Source: Comamonadaceae bacterium PBBC1
GTDB taxonomy: Bacteria > Pseudomonadota > Gammaproteobacteria > Burkholderiales > Burkholderiaceae_C
DNA length: 61,936 nt
Direction: 5' to 3'
Assembly (NCBI GenBank): GCA_002256145.1
Contig: NKIP01000022.1
Coordinates: 1 to 61,936 of the forward strand
Shown: positions 27,355 through 36,674 of the stretch, in pieces
How the letters are laid out: every line of letters starts with the position of its first letter
Numbering within the stretch: position 1 is the first letter of the stretch
Made by a program: the position numbers and the translations under genes
Notes under the pieces: generated by a model
Database searches by the model: none
What the model was told of the DNA's origin: nothing
What the model saw: only the letters and a program-made list of their open reading frames with translations

Positions 27355-30300
27355 ATGACCGACCTGTCCGCCGAATTCAAAGCCCTGGCCGAATACCGCC
27401 CCACGAACAAGGTGCGTTTTGTCACCGCCGCCAGCCTGTTTGACGGCCACGACGCCGCCATCAACATCATGCGCCGCATCCTGCAGAGCATGGGTGCCGA
27501 AGTGATCCACCTGGGCCATAACCGCTCGGTGGACGAGGTGGTGACCGCTGCCCTGCAAGAAGACGCGCAAGGCATCGCCATCAGCTCTTACCAAGGCGGT
27601 CACAACGAGTACTTCAGCTACATGGTGGATCTGCTCAAAGCCCGAGGTGGCGAGCACATCAAGGTCTTTGGCGGCGGCGGCGGCGTGATCGTGCCGGCCG
27701 AGATTCGCGCCCTGGCCGACAAAGGCGTGCGGATTTTTAGCCCCGAAGACGGCCAAAAAATGGGCCTGGCCGGGATGATCGGCGAGATGGTCATGCGCTG
27801 CGACCAGGACGTGAGCCCGCTAGCCCCGAAAACCATCGATGCGATTCAGGGTCACGGCGAGATGAACTGGCGTGCCCTGGCGCAACTGATCACCGCTTTG
27901 GAAAACGACAAGGCCGATGCCAGCGTGGTCAAAGCTGTGCGCGAACAAGCCGCGCAAAAGAAAGTGCCCGTGTTGGGCATCACCGGCACCGGCGGTGCGG
28001 GCAAGTCTTCGCTGACGGATGAATTGATCCGCCGCCTGCGACTGGACCAGGGCGACGCGCTGCGTGTGGCCGTGATCTCGATCGACCCCTCACGCCGCAA
28101 GAGCGGTGGTGCGCTGCTGGGCGACCGCATTCGCATGAACGCCATCAGCCCCTGGTCACAAGGCCCGCGTGTGTTCATGCGTTCGCTGGCCACGCGTGAC
28201 TTTGGCAGTGAAATTTCAGCCGCCCTGCCCGACGTGGTCGCGGCCTGCAAGGTGGCCGGCTTTGATGTGATCGTGGTCGAAACCTCGGGCATTGGCCAGG
28301 GCGACGCGGCCATCGTGCCGCATGTGGACGTGCCCATGTACGTGATGACGCCCGAATTTGGCGCGGCCAGCCAGCTCGAAAAAATCGACATGCTGGACTT
28401 TGCCGAGTTCGTGGCCATCAACAAGTTCGACCGCAAAGGCGCGTCTGACGCCCTGCGCGACGTGGCCAAGCAGGTGCAGCGCAACAAAGAAGCCTGGACC
28501 GTGCCCACCGAGCAAATGCCCGTGTTTGGCACCATGGCCGCCCGCTTCAACGACGACGGCGTGACCGCGCTGTACCAGGCGCTCAAAGCCCGTCTGGCCG
28601 AGCTGGGCATGCAGACCACCGAAGGCCGTTTGCCAGTGGTCAGCGTGCGCTACAGCACCCACCAAAACCCGGTGGTGCCCTCTTCCCGCACCCGCTACTT
28701 GGCCGAGATCAGCGACACCGTGCGCGGCTACAAAAAACGCGCCATCGACCAGTCGCGCCTTGCCCGCGAAATCCAACAACTGCGCGCTGCGGCCCGCATG
28801 CTCGAAGTCGGCAAATCCGGTCGCGCCAAAGCCGCCGAGGCCGCCATTGACCTGGCCGTGAGCCGCGAACAAACACAAGACCCCACCGCCCGCAAACTGC
28901 TGGCTCAGTGGCCTGACATGCAAAAAGCCTATGCGGGCGACGAGTACGTGGTGAAAATCCGCGACAAAGAAATTCGCACGGCGCTCACCACCAAGTCGCT
29001 GTCTGGCACCACCATCCGCAAGGTGGCACTGCCCAAGTACGAAGACGACGGCGAAGTGCTCAAGTGGTTGATGCTGGACAACGTGCCCGGCAGCTACCCC
29101 TACACCGCTGGCACCTTCGCCTTCAAGCGCGAGGGCGAAGACCCGACCCGCATGTTTGCCGGTGAAGGCGATCCCTTCCGCACCAACCGCCGCTTCAAGC
29201 TGGTGTCTGAGGGTTTGCCCGCCAAGCGCCTGTCCACAGCCTTCGACTCGGTCACCCTCTACGGCAACGACCCCGACCTGCGTCCGGACATCTACGGCAA
29301 GATCGGCAACTCGGGCGTGAACGTGGCCACGCTCGACGACATGAAGGTGCTGTACTCGGGCTTTGACCTGTGCAACCCGACCACCAGCGTGTCCATGACG
29401 ATCAACGGCCCCGCACCGTCCATCCTCGCCATGTTCATGAACACGGCCATCGACCAAAATCTCGATAAGTTCAAGCTTGAGAACGGCCGCGAGCCGACCG
29501 AGACCGAAGCCGCCAAGATCCGCGAATGGGTGCTGGCCAATGTGCGCGGCACGGTGCAGGCCGACATTCTGAAAGAAGACCAAGGCCAGAACACCTGCAT
29601 CTTCTCGACCGAGTTTTCACTCAAAGTGATGGGCGACATCGCGCAGTACTTTGTGCACCACGACGTGCGCAACTTCTACTCGGTGTCCATCTCGGGTTAC
29701 CACATTGCCGAAGCCGGGGCCAACCCGATTTCGCAGTTGGCCTTCACGCTGAGCAACGGCTTCACCTTTGTGGAAGCGTACCTGGCGCGTGGCATGCACA
29801 TCGACGATTTCGCGCCCAACCTGAGCTTCTTCTTCAGCAACGGCATGGACCCGGAGTACACCGTGCTCGGCCGTGTGGCACGCCGCATCTGGGCCGTGGC
29901 CATGAAAGAAAAATACGGCGCGAACGAGCGCAGCCAAAAGCTCAAATACCACATCCAGACTTCAGGCCGCTCGCTGCACGCGCAAGAGATTCAGTTCAAC
30001 GACATCCGCACCACGCTGCAGGCGCTGATCGCGATCTACGACAACTGCAACAGCCTGCACACCAACGCGTTTGACGAAGCCATCACCACGCCCACCGAAG
30101 ACTCGGTGCGCCGCGCCATGGCGATCCAGATGATCATCAACCGCGAGTGGGGCCTGGCCAAAAACGAGAACCCGAACCAGGGTGCCTTCATCATCGACGA
30201 ACTCACCGAGTTGGTTGAAGAAATGGTGCTGGCCGAGTTTGAAAAGATTGCCGAGCGTGGCGGTGTGCTGGGTGCGATGGAAACCGGCTACCAGCGCGGC

Positions 30301-30645
30301 AAGATTCAAGACGAGTCTATGCACTACGAGATGCTCAAGCACACCGGTGAGCTGCCCATCATCGGCGTCAACACCTTCCGCAACCCCAAGGGCGACGAAG
30401 TGCTGGAAAGCCTGGAGTTGGCCCGCTCGACCGAGGAAGAAAAGCAGAGCCAACTCCAACGCCTGAACGACTTCCACGCCTTGCACGCCGCCGAATCGCC
30501 CGCGATGCTCAAGCGTTTGCAGCAAGCCGTGATCGACAACGGTAACGTGTTTGAAGTGCTGATGGACGCGGTGCGTGTGTGCTCGCTCGGTCAGATCACC
30601 AACGCGCTGTTTGAGGTGGGTGGTCAGTACCGGCGCAATATGTGA
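27355..30645 (+). CDS. icmF: Fused isobutyryl-CoA mutase IcmF (B12-dependent acyl-CoA mutase with G-protein chaperone)
   Basis: A 1096-residue multidomain enzyme. Residues ~15-150 bind adenosylcobalamin ([29 protein letters not shown]). A MeaB-like GTPase domain follows, with P-loop [12 protein letters not shown] at 208-219 and [14 protein letters not shown]. The C-terminal ~550 residues are the mutase barrel ([35 protein letters not shown]). IcmF interconverts isobutyryl- and n-butyryl-CoA, or related acyl-CoAs such as pivalyl-CoA, and carries its own cofactor-loading chaperone. ATG at 27355 follows CGGAGACCCC. An ACGTCAA palindrome upstream suggests control with branched-chain or fatty acid catabolism. 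Confidence 0.93.
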   Translation: MTDLSAEFKALAEYRPTNKVRFVTAASLFDGHDAAINIMRRILQSMGAEVIHLGHNRSVDEVVTAALQEDAQGIAISSYQGGHNEYFSYMVDLLKARGGEHIKVFGGGGGVIVPAEIRALADKGVRIFSPEDGQKMGLAGMIGEMVMRCDQDVSPLAPKTIDAIQGHGEMNWRALAQLITALENDKADASVVKAVREQAAQKKVPVLGITGTGGAGKSSLTDELIRRLRLDQGDALRVAVISIDPSRRKSGGALLGDRIRMNAISPWSQGPRVFMRSLATRDFGSEISAALPDVVAACKVAGFDVIVVETSGIGQGDAAIVPHVDVPMYVMTPEFGAASQLEKIDMLDFAEFVAINKFDRKGASDALRDVAKQVQRNKEAWTVPTEQMPVFGTMAARFNDDGVTALYQALKARLAELGMQTTEGRLPVVSVRYSTHQNPVVPSSRTRYLAEISDTVRGYKKRAIDQSRLAREIQQLRAAARMLEVGKSGRAKAAEAAIDLAVSREQTQDPTARKLLAQWPDMQKAYAGDEYVVKIRDKEIRTALTTKSLSGTTIRKVALPKYEDDGEVLKWLMLDNVPGSYPYTAGTFAFKREGEDPTRMFAGEGDPFRTNRRFKLVSEGLPAKRLSTAFDSVTLYGNDPDLRPDIYGKIGNSGVNVATLDDMKVLYSGFDLCNPTTSVSMTINGPAPSILAMFMNTAIDQNLDKFKLENGREPTETEAAKIREWVLANVRGTVQADILKEDQGQNTCIFSTEFSLKVMGDIAQYFVHHDVRNFYSVSISGYHIAEAGANPISQLAFTLSNGFTFVEAYLARGMHIDDFAPNLSFFFSNGMDPEYTVLGRVARRIWAVAMKEKYGANERSQKLKYHIQTSGRSLHAQEIQFNDIRTTLQALIAIYDNCNSLHTNAFDEAITTPTEDSVRRAMAIQMIINREWGLAKNENPNQGAFIIDELTELVEEMVLAEFEKIAERGGVLGAMETGYQRGKIQDESMHYEMLKHTGELPIIGVNTFRNPKGDEVLESLELARSTEEEKQSQLQRLNDFHALHAAESPAMLKRLQQAVIDNGNVFEVLMDAVRVCSLGQITNALFEVGGQYRRNM

Positions 30646-30653
30646 TGCACGAA

Positions 30654-30714
30654 GTCGGAGCTGAAGTTCCGACCTACAAAGAGATTCCTGTAGGTCGGCG
30701 GCTTCAGCCCCGAC
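30654..30714. repeat. Long imperfect inverted repeat (REP-like) after icmF
   Basis: The arm at 30654-30677 (GTCGGAGCTGAAG... GACCTAC) is nearly the reverse complement of the arm at 30690-30714 (GTAGGTCGGCGGCTTCAGCC plus CCGAC), with a 12-base loop. It is likely a dispersed extragenic palindrome and may fold in the icmF 3' UTR. Confidence 0.6.
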
Positions 30715-30826
30715 ATGCGTCTGGGTTTCACCCAAACTTGCCGGACCTGAAAGACCGACCTGCAAGTACACCTGTCACACATCACAGGCTCATCGGGATC
30801 TTGCCCATTGATCCGACACCCCACAA

Positions 30827-30858
30827 ACAAAAAGCCCCGCCAATGCGGGGCTTTTTGT
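30827..30858. terminator. Bidirectional intrinsic terminator between icmF and phoX
   Basis: ACAAAAAGCCCCGC (30827-30840), loop CAAT, GCGGGGCTTTTTGT (30845-30858): a 14-base perfect stem with A/T runs on both sides. It can end transcripts from both convergent genes, icmF (plus) and the PhoX-like gene (minus). Confidence 0.9.
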
Positions 30859-30876
30859 TGTCATCGGCGTGTCTAT

Positions 30877-33036
30877 TTAAACGCCGATGGCTCCGCCGTC
30901 TTTGCGGGTCACAATGAAAGTGGCCGAACGTGGACGCTTGCTGGAGCCTGCCGAAGTCTGGCTGTCAGGCCAGGCGCTGGACGGGGTGGCCAGCGAGCCG
31001 TTTTCGCCGGGGTGCTGCACGTTGCAGAACATGGTTTTGCCATCGGGCGTGACGGCAACGCCTGTGATTTCGCAATCTTTGGGTCCCACCAAAAAGCGGC
31101 GAACGCTGTCAGGGGTGGCATTGGCACCCTTGATGGTCGCGGTGCCGCCTGCAGCAGTGGCCTTGCCACCGTCACCCACTTTGCCAGGCACAGCGGCCAG
31201 CATCATGCAATTGGTGACGTCGGTGTACGCCCCGTCATCCGTCTGAATCCACAACATACCTCGGGGGTCAAAGTACAAACCGTCTGGGCTTGAAAAGTCA
31301 TTGACGGCAGTCAAGCCGGACAAGTTCACATCGGCTGCGGCATTGTTTTCGGCAGCGAACAAATAGATATCCCAGGCAAACTGGGTGGCGGCGACACTGC
31401 CTGCGTTTTCTTTCCAGCGGATGATGTGGCCGTGCGGGTTGCCCTTGTTGGTCTTGGTGGTGTTGTCAGCGTTGGTGTAAGTGTCGGTGTAATAACGGGG
31501 GTTGGCAGCATCCGGCTTGAGCTGGCTGCCTGTGGGTGTGGCCGTTGGGTCGACACGGTTGCTGTTGTTGGTCAAGGTCATGTAGGCCTCGCCGTTGAGC
31601 GGGTTGACGGCACCCCACTCAGGACGGTCCATCTTGGTGGCACCAAGGCTATCAGCGGCCAGACGAGCGTTGATCACCACATCACCCTGATTCTCAAAGG
31701 CATACAGCGCATTGCTTGCGTCGAGGCCATTTTTGCCGTGCGTCAATTCCAGCCAGGTGCCTGTGCCATCGGCGCTGAACTTGGCCACATACAAAGTGCC
31801 TTCGTCCAGGTATTTGGCACCAGCAGCCAAGCCGCCATTGACATCGCTGGCGCTCCACAGGGCTTTGGAGACAAACTTGTAGATGTACTCGTTGCGTGCG
31901 TCATCGCCTTGGTAAATCACAATGGGCTGACCCACAACAGCAGGGGCTGGCCATGCGCCTTCGTGATTGAATCGGCCCAACGCAGTACGTTTCACAGGCA
32001 TCGACGTGTTGTTGAACGGATCGATTTCGACCACCCAACCGAAGTTGTTGGCGGTGTTGCGGTAATCGTCAGCAGCGCTGGCCCCCACCACGGATGACGA
32101 CCAACGGGCAAACAAGTCATCCGATCCAGCCGTGTCCCAAAGGTAAGGACTCTTGCGGTTTTCGGTCAAACCATAGCGCTTGAGCGAGACGACCTCTTTG
32201 GCGGTGCGCAAGGCATCATCGCCCGCAGCACGACCCACCACGTTCAACCAGTTTTCTTCACAAGTCAGGTAGGTGCCCCAAGGGGTGTAGCCATTGGCGC
32301 AGTTGTTGTTGGTGCCACGGGTTTTTGTACCATCGGCCGAAAACTTGGTTTTTAACCCATCGTTGCCCTTGGCCGGACCCGAGAAGGCCATTTCAGTGGC
32401 CGAAGTGATGCGACGGTTGTATTTGGAGCCGCGCACCATGCTCATGTCATTGCCGGAGCTGCGCTTGACTTCGACGACGCTCACGCCGTGGGCATAAATT
32501 TCTTTTTCCACTTCGCTGGCCACACGGCTTGCGCCAGCAGTGATGCCCGCAGGGTGCAAGCCATAGGGCTGAACCACGTATTCATGATTGACACACAACA
32601 AACCTCGGTCAGAGCGGTTTGCATCGTACTTGCCGTCTTCGGTCAGACCAAAATAGTACATGCCATCGTGACCATCGCCGATGCGGCGGTTGTACGAGTC
32701 GGCAGTTTCCGTGCCATTGTTCTGCCAAGAAGAATCCCCGTAGTGCATGGGGTCGCCCAACGCATGCAGGATGCTGACTTGGTAGCCATCAGGCACCGTG
32801 ACTACATCGTTCTTGTTTTTGGCCACAGCGGCAAAACCCAGCGCCAAACCTGCTGCGCTGTCTGAGCCACCACAGGCTGTCAAGCCTAGACCACCCAGCA
32901 AAACCGTGGCAGTGACACCGACGCCCCCTTTAAGGGCTTGACGACGGCTCAGGCGCATGGCGAGCAAGTCGTTCATATGCAGGTTGCTGGAGGCATTGAC
33001 GATGGCGTTGTCGTCGTATTCGTTGTGCTCGCTCAT
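30877..33036 (-). CDS. phoX: PhoX-family alkaline phosphatase (DUF839), Tat-exported
   Basis: A 719-residue secreted protein of the PhoX family, calcium/iron-dependent phosphatases releasing phosphate from organic esters. The N-terminus has a twin-arginine motif (SRRQALKGG, ~residue 30). The hydrophobic stretch ends in LTACGGSD, which fits a lipobox, so it may be a Tat-exported lipoprotein. Conserved blocks include TYLTCEENWLNV, GWVVEIDPF, GRFNHEGAWPAP and SSPDGLYFDPRG. ATG at 33036 follows AAGGACCTCACC. A candidate Pho box lies 45-62 bases upstream. Some DUF839 proteins are not phosphatases, so activity is inferred. Confidence 0.85.
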   Translation of the reverse strand: MSEHNEYDDNAIVNASSNLHMNDLLAMRLSRRQALKGGVGVTATVLLGGLGLTACGGSDSAAGLALGFAAVAKNKNDVVTVPDGYQVSILHALGDPMHYGDSSWQNNGTETADSYNRRIGDGHDGMYYFGLTEDGKYDANRSDRGLLCVNHEYVVQPYGLHPAGITAGASRVASEVEKEIYAHGVSVVEVKRSSGNDMSMVRGSKYNRRITSATEMAFSGPAKGNDGLKTKFSADGTKTRGTNNNCANGYTPWGTYLTCEENWLNVVGRAAGDDALRTAKEVVSLKRYGLTENRKSPYLWDTAGSDDLFARWSSSVVGASAADDYRNTANNFGWVVEIDPFNNTSMPVKRTALGRFNHEGAWPAPAVVGQPIVIYQGDDARNEYIYKFVSKALWSASDVNGGLAAGAKYLDEGTLYVAKFSADGTGTWLELTHGKNGLDASNALYAFENQGDVVINARLAADSLGATKMDRPEWGAVNPLNGEAYMTLTNNSNRVDPTATPTGSQLKPDAANPRYYTDTYTNADNTTKTNKGNPHGHIIRWKENAGSVAATQFAWDIYLFAAENNAAADVNLSGLTAVNDFSSPDGLYFDPRGMLWIQTDDGAYTDVTNCMMLAAVPGKVGDGGKATAAGGTATIKGANATPDSVRRFLVGPKDCEITGVAVTPDGKTMFCNVQHPGENGSLATPSSAWPDSQTSAGSSKRPRSATFIVTRKDGGAIGV

Positions 33037-33056
33037 GGTGAGGTCCTTGGTTAAAG

Positions 33057-33112
33057 AAAACTTCATTCTCAAAAGCTCTGTTGACAGCCTTATGTAAATC
33101 AGATGAAGTTTT
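33057..33112. promoter_or_regulatory. Candidate Pho box framed by a 10-base inverted repeat, upstream of phoX
   Basis: On the minus strand TTTACAT-AAGG-CTGTCAA (33098-33081) has the 7-4-7 layout of a PhoB half-site pair; the second half matches the consensus CTGTCAT in 6 of 7 bases, the first in 4. About 10 bases downstream GAGAAT could be a -10 box. AAAACTTCAT (33057-33066) and ATGAAGTTTT (33103-33112) form a perfect inverted repeat around it. Confidence 0.45.
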
Positions 33113-33174
33113 GATGAAAAACATCCACACCCCCATGTTGGATTTCCTGATCAGCTCAAAGGCACAATGAGGCC

Positions 33175-34671
33175 ATGCAAAGACCCACTCCATTCATCGC
33201 CCCCGAAGTGTTTGACGATGCCGATGCTGCCTTGCAGCGCGTGCAGACCATCTACGAACAAAGCCTGCGCCATCTGCGCGAGGCCATGCGCCGCTATGTG
33301 GCGGGCGAACCCATGGTCGACAAGGTGCGGGCGTGCTACCCCTTTGTGCGCTTGCAGACCACCACCGGATGGACGCCCCCCAAGAGCCTTGAGGCCGAGT
33401 GGCTGAGTTACGGTTTTGTGGCCACCGCCGGACGCTACGAAACCACACTCACACGCCCCGACCTGTTTGCGGTGTACCTGCGCCAGCAGTTTGCGCTTCT
33501 GCTAGCCAACCATGGCGTGGCTCTGGAGGTGGGCACCAGCCAGTTGCCGATACCGGTGCATTTTTCTTTCGCGGAAAACGACCACATCGAAGGCGAGATG
33601 AATGCCGAACGCCGCGCTCAGATGCGCGAGGTGTTTGATCTGCCCGACCTCACGGCCATGGACGACGGCATTGCCAACGGCACCTATGAGCCTGCACCGG
33701 GCCAAGCCGCGCCGCTGTCGCTGTTCACCGCGCCGCGCATCGACTATTCACTGCACCGGCTGCGCCACTACTGCGGCACCAACCCGGCGCATTTCCAGAA
33801 CTTTGTGCTGTTCACCAATTACCAGTTCTACATCGACGAGTTCATCGCGCTGGGTCACGCCGAAATGGCCAAGGCCGACAGCCCCTATGCGGCCTTTGTG
33901 GAACCGGGCAACGTGGTCACGCGCCGAGTGGGCTTGCCTGACCAGACGGACGACGCGCTGGGCAAAACCCCACCGCGCCTGCCGCAAATGCCCGGCTACC
34001 ACCTGGTGCGTGAAGACCACAGTGGCATCACCATGGTCAACATCGGTGTGGGTCCGGCCAATGCCAAAACCATCACCGACCACATCGCCGTGCTGCGCCC
34101 GCATGCCTGGCTGATGCTGGGCCACTGCGCTGGCCTGCGCACCACGCAGCAACTGGGCGACTACGTGCTGGCCCACGCCTATGTGCGTGAAGACCATGTG
34201 CTGGACGAAGAGCTGCCGCTGTGGGTGCCGATCCCGGCCTTGGCCGAAATCCAGGTCGCGCTGGAAAATGCTGTGGCGCAAATCACGGGCTGCGAAGGTC
34301 ATGACTTGAAACGCATCATGCGCACCGGCACCGTGGCCAGCACCGACAACCGCAACTGGGAACTGCTGCCCGACAACAAACCGCAAAGGCGTTTTAGCCA
34401 AAGCCGCGCCGTGGCGCTCGACATGGAAAGCGCCACCATTGCCGCCAACGGATTTCGCTTCCGAGTGCCCTATGGCACGCTGCTGTGTGTGAGCGACAAA
34501 CCGCTGCACGGCGAAATCAAACTGCCCGGCATGGCCAACCACTTTTACCGCGAGCGGGTCAACCAGCACTTGCAAATCGGCATCCGCGCACTCGAGTTGC
34601 TGCGTGCCGCAGGCCCTGCCCAGCTGCACAGCCGCAAGCTGCGCAGCTTTGCCGAAGTCGCGTTTCAATAA
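33175..34671 (+). CDS. amn: AMP nucleosidase
   Basis: A 498-residue enzyme hydrolysing AMP to adenine and ribose 5-phosphate. The N-terminal AMN domain (residues ~15-175, with IPVHFSFAENDHIEGEM) precedes a nucleoside-phosphorylase-like C-terminal domain (ITMVNIGVGPANAKTITDHI, WLMLGHCAGL, ALDMESATIAANGFRFRVPY). Length matches E. coli Amn. The lipid kinase gene begins three bases after its stop. In E. coli amn responds to phosphate limitation; here the adjacent divergent gene is a PhoX-like phosphatase, making a shared phosphate theme possible. Confidence 0.92.
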   Translation: MQRPTPFIAPEVFDDADAALQRVQTIYEQSLRHLREAMRRYVAGEPMVDKVRACYPFVRLQTTTGWTPPKSLEAEWLSYGFVATAGRYETTLTRPDLFAVYLRQQFALLLANHGVALEVGTSQLPIPVHFSFAENDHIEGEMNAERRAQMREVFDLPDLTAMDDGIANGTYEPAPGQAAPLSLFTAPRIDYSLHRLRHYCGTNPAHFQNFVLFTNYQFYIDEFIALGHAEMAKADSPYAAFVEPGNVVTRRVGLPDQTDDALGKTPPRLPQMPGYHLVREDHSGITMVNIGVGPANAKTITDHIAVLRPHAWLMLGHCAGLRTTQQLGDYVLAHAYVREDHVLDEELPLWVPIPALAEIQVALENAVAQITGCEGHDLKRIMRTGTVASTDNRNWELLPDNKPQRRFSQSRAVALDMESATIAANGFRFRVPYGTLLCVSDKPLHGEIKLPGMANHFYRERVNQHLQIGIRALELLRAAGPAQLHSRKLRSFAEVAFQ

Positions 34672-34674
34672 GCC

Positions 34675-35574
34675 ATGGCCCTGGTCCTGCTCAACCCCCA
34701 CGCGCAAGGTGGCCGTGCGGCACGACGCGTTCCAGCCCTTCGGGCATGGCTGGCAGCACATGCCCCGGGCGTGCACTTGGCGGCCCCCACCAACTTGAAC
34801 GACAGCCTGGCCCTGCTGCAATCACGGCCCGAAGGCAGCCGCGTGGTGGTGGTGGGCGGCGACGGCACGCTCAACCGCTGGCTGCCCAGCCTGCTGGCGC
34901 GGCGCCTGACGGTGGGTCTGGTGCCCATGGGCAGCGGCAACGACAGTGCGCGAGCCTGGGGCCTTTTGGGTCTTCCCTGGGCGCAAGCCCTGAGTCTGGC
35001 ACTGCATGCCCCCGCGCAAAGCATTGACACAGGATGGGCCTGCTGGTGCGACTTGCAGGGCCGGACCCATGAAACGCCATTTTTGTCCAGCCTGACGGCG
35101 GGCTTTGACTCCGCCGTCGGTTGGCGTGCCCTGAATGGGCCAACGTGGTTGCGGGGCTTGCCCCGCTACCTGTGGGCCACATTGGGCGAGCTGATGCACC
35201 TGCGCACCTGGCACCTGACCGTGCACAGCGATGGGCAACTCCAACACCAAGGCCCCTGCCTCTTTGCCTCCAGCCTGAACACACCCACCTTCGGCTCGGG
35301 CATGCCGGCCGTTCCCCACGCGCAGTTGAACGACGGCCAGCTTGACGCCCTGCTGGCAGGCACGTTTGACAGTCTGGGCGTGTTGCTCATGTTGCCCAGA
35401 CTGTTGATCGGCCAGCACCTGAGCCACCCACGCGTGAGCAGTTGGCCTTATGGGCACTTGGCGATTGACTGCCCGCAGGGCGTACCTCTGGCCGCTGATG
35501 GAGAATACTTGGGTCAAGCGCAGCATGCGTCCGTGCGCTGCCAGGCCGCCAGCCTGGAAGCGGTGTGCCGTTGA
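34675..35574 (+). CDS. Diacylglycerol kinase-like lipid kinase (YegS/DAGK catalytic family)
   Basis: A 299-residue protein. The nucleotide-binding motif VVVVGGDGTLNRWLPSLL and GLVPMGSGNDSARAWGL identify the DAGK catalytic domain. ALVLLNPHAQGGRAARR at the N-terminus is the usual first strand. It may phosphorylate diacylglycerol or another lipid, or sphingoid bases. It follows amn by three bases and so is likely co-transcribed. The C-terminus LAADGEYLGQA corresponds to the conserved [VI]DGE motif. Confidence 0.87.
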   Translation: MALVLLNPHAQGGRAARRVPALRAWLAAHAPGVHLAAPTNLNDSLALLQSRPEGSRVVVVGGDGTLNRWLPSLLARRLTVGLVPMGSGNDSARAWGLLGLPWAQALSLALHAPAQSIDTGWACWCDLQGRTHETPFLSSLTAGFDSAVGWRALNGPTWLRGLPRYLWATLGELMHLRTWHLTVHSDGQLQHQGPCLFASSLNTPTFGSGMPAVPHAQLNDGQLDALLAGTFDSLGVLLMLPRLLIGQHLSHPRVSSWPYGHLAIDCPQGVPLAADGEYLGQAQHASVRCQAASLEAVCR

Positions 35575-35647
35575 TGTCTGCTGGATGCCACCCTTTTGGG
35601 GCGTTCTGTGTCACAGTGCGCCCATTGAATCTGAACACCGCCCTCTT

Positions 35648-36589
35648 ATGAACATCCTCTTCATTGCCGACCCCCTCGAGTCCTTCAAAATTTACAAGGA
35701 CACCACGTTTTCGATGATGCGCGAAGCGCAAAAACGCGGTCACCAAGTCACGGCCTGCCAAATGACCGATGTGCGCTGGCAACAAGGCGAGGCCGTCTCA
35801 GCCCAGGTGCGCGACATCACGCTCACTGGCCAGCCCGATACCTGGTTCACCCAGACCGCCACGCGCCGCGCCAACCTCAAGGACTTTGGCGCGGTCATCA
35901 TGCGCACCGACCCGCCTTTTGACAGCGAATATTTTTACGCCACGCACCTGCTGAGCCAAGCCGAGCGCGAAGGCGCCAAGGTGTTCAACAGCCCTGCGGC
36001 ACTGCGCAACCACCCCGAAAAGCTGGCGATTCTGGAGTTTCCGCAATTCATCGCGCCGACCCTGGTCACACGCAGCGAGGCCGACATCCGCGCCTTCCAT
36101 GCCGAGCACGGCACCATCATCTTGAAGCCCCTGGACGGCATGGGCGGCACGGGCATCTTCAAGGTGGGCGCCGACGGCCTGAATTTGGGCGTGATCATCG
36201 AGACACTGAACCAGGGCGGAGCACAAACCGTGATGGTGCAAAAGTTTTTGCCCGGCATCGCACAAGGCGACAAGCGCGTGCTCTTGATCGGCGGCAAGCC
36301 CGTGCCCTTTTGCCTGGCCCGCATTCCCCAAGGCGGCGAAGTGCGTGGCAACCTGGCCGCAGGGGGCAAGGGCGTGGCCCAACCGATTTCGGCGCGTGAC
36401 CGCGAAATCGCCGAAGCGCTGGGTCCGATCCTCTTCGCACGCGGTTTGATGTTGGTGGGCCTGGACATCATTGGCGAGAACCTGACCGAGATCAACGTGA
36501 CCAGCCCCACCTGCTTTCAAGAAATCACCGACCAGATGGGCTGTGACGTGGCAGCGCTGTTCATGGACGCGGTGGAAGCGGCGCTGTAA
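35648..36589 (+). CDS. gshB: Glutathione synthetase
   Basis: A 313-residue ATP-grasp enzyme joining gamma-glutamylcysteine and glycine. Landmarks are NILFIADPLESFKIYKDTTF at the N-terminus, MRTDPPFDSEYFYATHLL, the ATP-grasp segment ILKPLDGMGGTGIF, and TEINVTSPTCFQEI at the end. I chose the ATG at 35648; a longer frame to 35450 overlaps the lipid kinase and is a shadow. There is a 73-base gap after the kinase gene, so it may have its own promoter. gshA is not in the window. Confidence 0.95.
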   Translation: MNILFIADPLESFKIYKDTTFSMMREAQKRGHQVTACQMTDVRWQQGEAVSAQVRDITLTGQPDTWFTQTATRRANLKDFGAVIMRTDPPFDSEYFYATHLLSQAEREGAKVFNSPAALRNHPEKLAILEFPQFIAPTLVTRSEADIRAFHAEHGTIILKPLDGMGGTGIFKVGADGLNLGVIIETLNQGGAQTVMVQKFLPGIAQGDKRVLLIGGKPVPFCLARIPQGGEVRGNLAAGGKGVAQPISARDREIAEALGPILFARGLMLVGLDIIGENLTEINVTSPTCFQEITDQMGCDVAALFMDAVEAAL

Positions 36590-36660
36590 AGCCCCTGTGG
36601 CGATTGGGCGTAGCACACCCCCCAAAACAGCATCGTGCACAGGGTGCGCTCCTACAAATG
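36590..36660. repeat. REP-like extragenic palindrome after gshB
   Basis: The gap after gshB contains TGGCGATTGGGCGTAGCACA and, later, CAGGGTGCGCTCCTACAAAT. These resemble the GGCGTG..CACGCC and GCTCCTACA pieces seen near 39650, 44210, 53000, 58600 and 60940. Probably a decayed dispersed repeat that also separates convergent genes. Confidence 0.45.
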
Positions 36661-36674
36661 AGCGCAGCGCAGCA

